A DNA stretch of 64,000 nt from Xiphophorus maculatus (Eukaryota; Chordata; Actinopteri; Cyprinodontiformes; Poeciliidae), in contig NC_036450.1 in NCBI RefSeq assembly GCF_002775205.1, forward strand, positions 19,098,479 to 19,162,478, given 5' to 3'. Of the stretch, positions 62,265 to 64,000 are shown in pieces. The notes under the pieces were generated by a model. The model was not told the origin of the DNA. It made no database searches and worked only from the letters and a program-made list of their open reading frames with translations. The translations under genes were made by a program, and so were the position numbers. The stretch's first letter is position 1, and each line of letters opens with the position of its first letter.

Positions 62265-63538
62265 TAGGCCTGTCGCGATAAACGATAAATCGATTAATCG
62301 TACGATAAATTAAAACTATCGATGTCATTTCAATTATCGGCACTATCGTCTCTTCTGACCTTTTTCTCTTTCTGTTAATGACACTGAATGAAAAAAGGCT
62401 CAACTCCGGTGCTCTCCACTGACCCTCCTTCCTCATTTCCTTAGTGTAAAGCCCAGAGCAGACGACCCGATCTTAGAGCTGTCGGCCGATTGTCGGCCCA
62501 TTTTTAAACCCTGACAGACCACACATTAGCCAGAAATCCTAGGTATAACGGTTTGATCGGGTTCAGTCCTGCCGTGTGGTGTCCAACAATGGGCACAAAA
62601 TAATGGCTACAAGTCCAGTGAACTAATTTTAAAACCAGGCATTAATCAGTGCTTTACTACAATCTACCTGCAATGCATGTGGCTAGTGTCAGCGTAAAGT
62701 CCTGACTGAATGAAAATCATTAGAACCTGTTTATGTCACGTTAACGAAGAACAGCTGAAAAGTTACCGGGTTTATCAACTGCGGTAGCAATTTCGCTCCA
62801 ACTCCTCCTCTTGTCATTTCTATATTCTTTGCATGTTGAATAAACATTAATGTTGTTTCCACGTCGGCTGGACTTCGGGTTGCTCCATGTCAGCTGTTTG
62901 GGATTCCCCTCCGTAATTTCCCCTCAGAAAACACGGAGGAGAATCCTGGGTTTCTGATTGGCTGCCTGTCACATTCAACAGGCTGCGTTAAGATCCCAGT
63001 CGGGGAAAACCCCTGATTTAGATTAGAGGGGCAACGATGATCTACCGTAACACACCACACAATCTTAGAAAGACCAACGATCTAAGATTGTTGTAAGGGG
63101 AAAAATAGGAGCAAAAAGTCATGTAGTGTGAATTATTGCATCAGGTAGTCGATGTGCCCATCTTCTCTATTTAAATCTAATTATTACTGAAGGGCAACAT
63201 AATATACAGACTTCATAATCTTTTGGTTGAATGCAATATTTATTTCCACTTTGGCTTTATGTTGCTTAGTTTTTATTCAAGTACATTTTTTGTTAATGGA
63301 GACTGAGAATCCATTTTATTTTTGTTTTTGGTTGTTTTGTTTATTTTGTTTATCAGTTCTAGTGTTAAATATTCTTCTGAAAATAAAGTGTATCTATCTT
63401 TGGCAGGAAATCACATGAATTATTATGTCATTTCCATTAAATCAGTGTAAAAAGGTCTTCAAACAATATTATCGTTTATCGCAATAATTTTTTGAGACAA
63501 TTAATCGTTGAGCAAAATTTGCTATCGTGACAGGCCTA
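62265..63538. mobile_element. 1.27-kb TIR element, GGCCTGTCGCGATAA family
   Basis: The left end TAGGCCTGTCGCGATAAACG and the right end CTATCGTGACAGGCCTA are inverted and flanked by TA. No transposase frame. The interior has a second non-autonomous insertion (about 62450-63110) recognisable by inverted GATCTTAGA/TCTAAGAT-containing ends. Confidence 0.7.
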
Positions 63539-63576
63539 TATATCATATAAGATATAATATATCATATATCTTATGA

Positions 63577-63800
63577 CAGGGGTGGGCACTCCTGGTCCTC
63601 GAGGGCCGGTGTCCTGCAACTCTTAGATGTCTCCCTGGTTCAACACACCTGAATCCAACAGCTGAATCTCCTCCTAAGTGCAGTCAAGTTCTCCAGAGTC
63701 CTGTTAACGACCTCATTATTTGACTCAGGTGTGTTGAAGTAGAGATGCATCTAAAAGTTGCAGGACACCGGCCCTCGAGGACCAGGAGTGCCCACCCCTG
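63577..63800. mobile_element. hAT-type MITE with exact 8-bp target-site duplication
   Basis: 224 bp bounded by CAGGGGTGGGCACTCCTGG and its exact complement, with long inverted arms (about 50 bp, covering CTCGAGGGCCGGTGTCCTGC). It is flanked by TCTTATGA on both sides (63569-63576 and 63801-63808). An 8-bp duplication with CAGGGG ends is diagnostic of the hAT superfamily. Confidence 0.92.
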
Positions 63801-64000
63801 TCTTATGATATATGATAGAGCAGCATATAGTATAATATACTTGTAAGCAAGATGGAGATCAATGCATTGCTTTTTTTCCACAAATGAGAACCTAACATTT
63901 TTTATGCAAGTCTCTACTTTATTTTTTAAATCTAAAGACCAAATTTTTTTTTGTAAATTCCTTCTCTGAAAAATTGCGCAGGTTCAAACACACTGGCAAT

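Overview
The window is vertebrate nuclear DNA, almost certainly from a ray-finned (teleost) fish. Five protein-coding genes have short GT-AG introns, and the noncoding DNA is full of small non-autonomous DNA transposons, foldback elements and microsatellites of the kind common in acanthomorph fishes. The repeats suggest a killifish or livebearer (Cyprinodontiformes), but this is a guess. No prokaryotic, phage or defence-type system was seen. The layout is ordinary conserved vertebrate synteny, and the unusual material lies in introns and repeats.

Layout: (1) 1286-17257, plus strand: the 3' part of cdk5rap2 (centrosomal gamma-tubulin organiser). I could thread 26 exons in a continuous reading frame (1,971 codons plus stop). 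The 5' end, with the CM1 motif, lies upstream of the window. (2) 36946-18034, minus strand: complete nup188 (inner-ring nucleoporin), 43 coding exons, 1,758 residues, tail to tail with cdk5rap2. (3) 38825-40396, plus strand: dolk (dolichol kinase), coding sequence in one exon, head to head with nup188 across about 1.1 kb. (4) 46464-42364, minus strand: phyhd1 (Fe(II)/2-oxoglutarate dioxygenase), 11 coding exons, 292 residues, tail to tail with dolk. (5) 58820-54119, minus strand: lrrc8a (essential VRAC anion-channel subunit), two coding exons, 794 residues. DNA from 58831 to the window end is probably lrrc8a 5' intron or upstream DNA.

From memory, NUP188, DOLK, PHYHD1 and LRRC8A are clustered on human 9q34.11 and CDK5RAP2 lies at 9q33.2, so the order supports orthology. 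The genes do not form a pathway; their grouping is ancestral synteny.

The most notable sequence features are: a 2.2-kb minisatellite in nup188 intron 16 built on a 12-bp perfect palindrome and apparently grown from a transposon end; a facing pair of CTCF-like motifs in the last nup188 intron; one GC-AG intron in each of cdk5rap2 and nup188; an 84-nt in-frame candidate intron and a 22/28-nt micro-exon at the cdk5rap2 3' end; a textbook hAT-type MITE with an exact 8-bp target duplication inside a TA-rich tract; and a perfect 14-bp hairpin in the first dolk intron. Exon coordinates were assigned by eye from splice sites, frame continuity and remembered human orthologue sequences. They have not been checked against transcripts.
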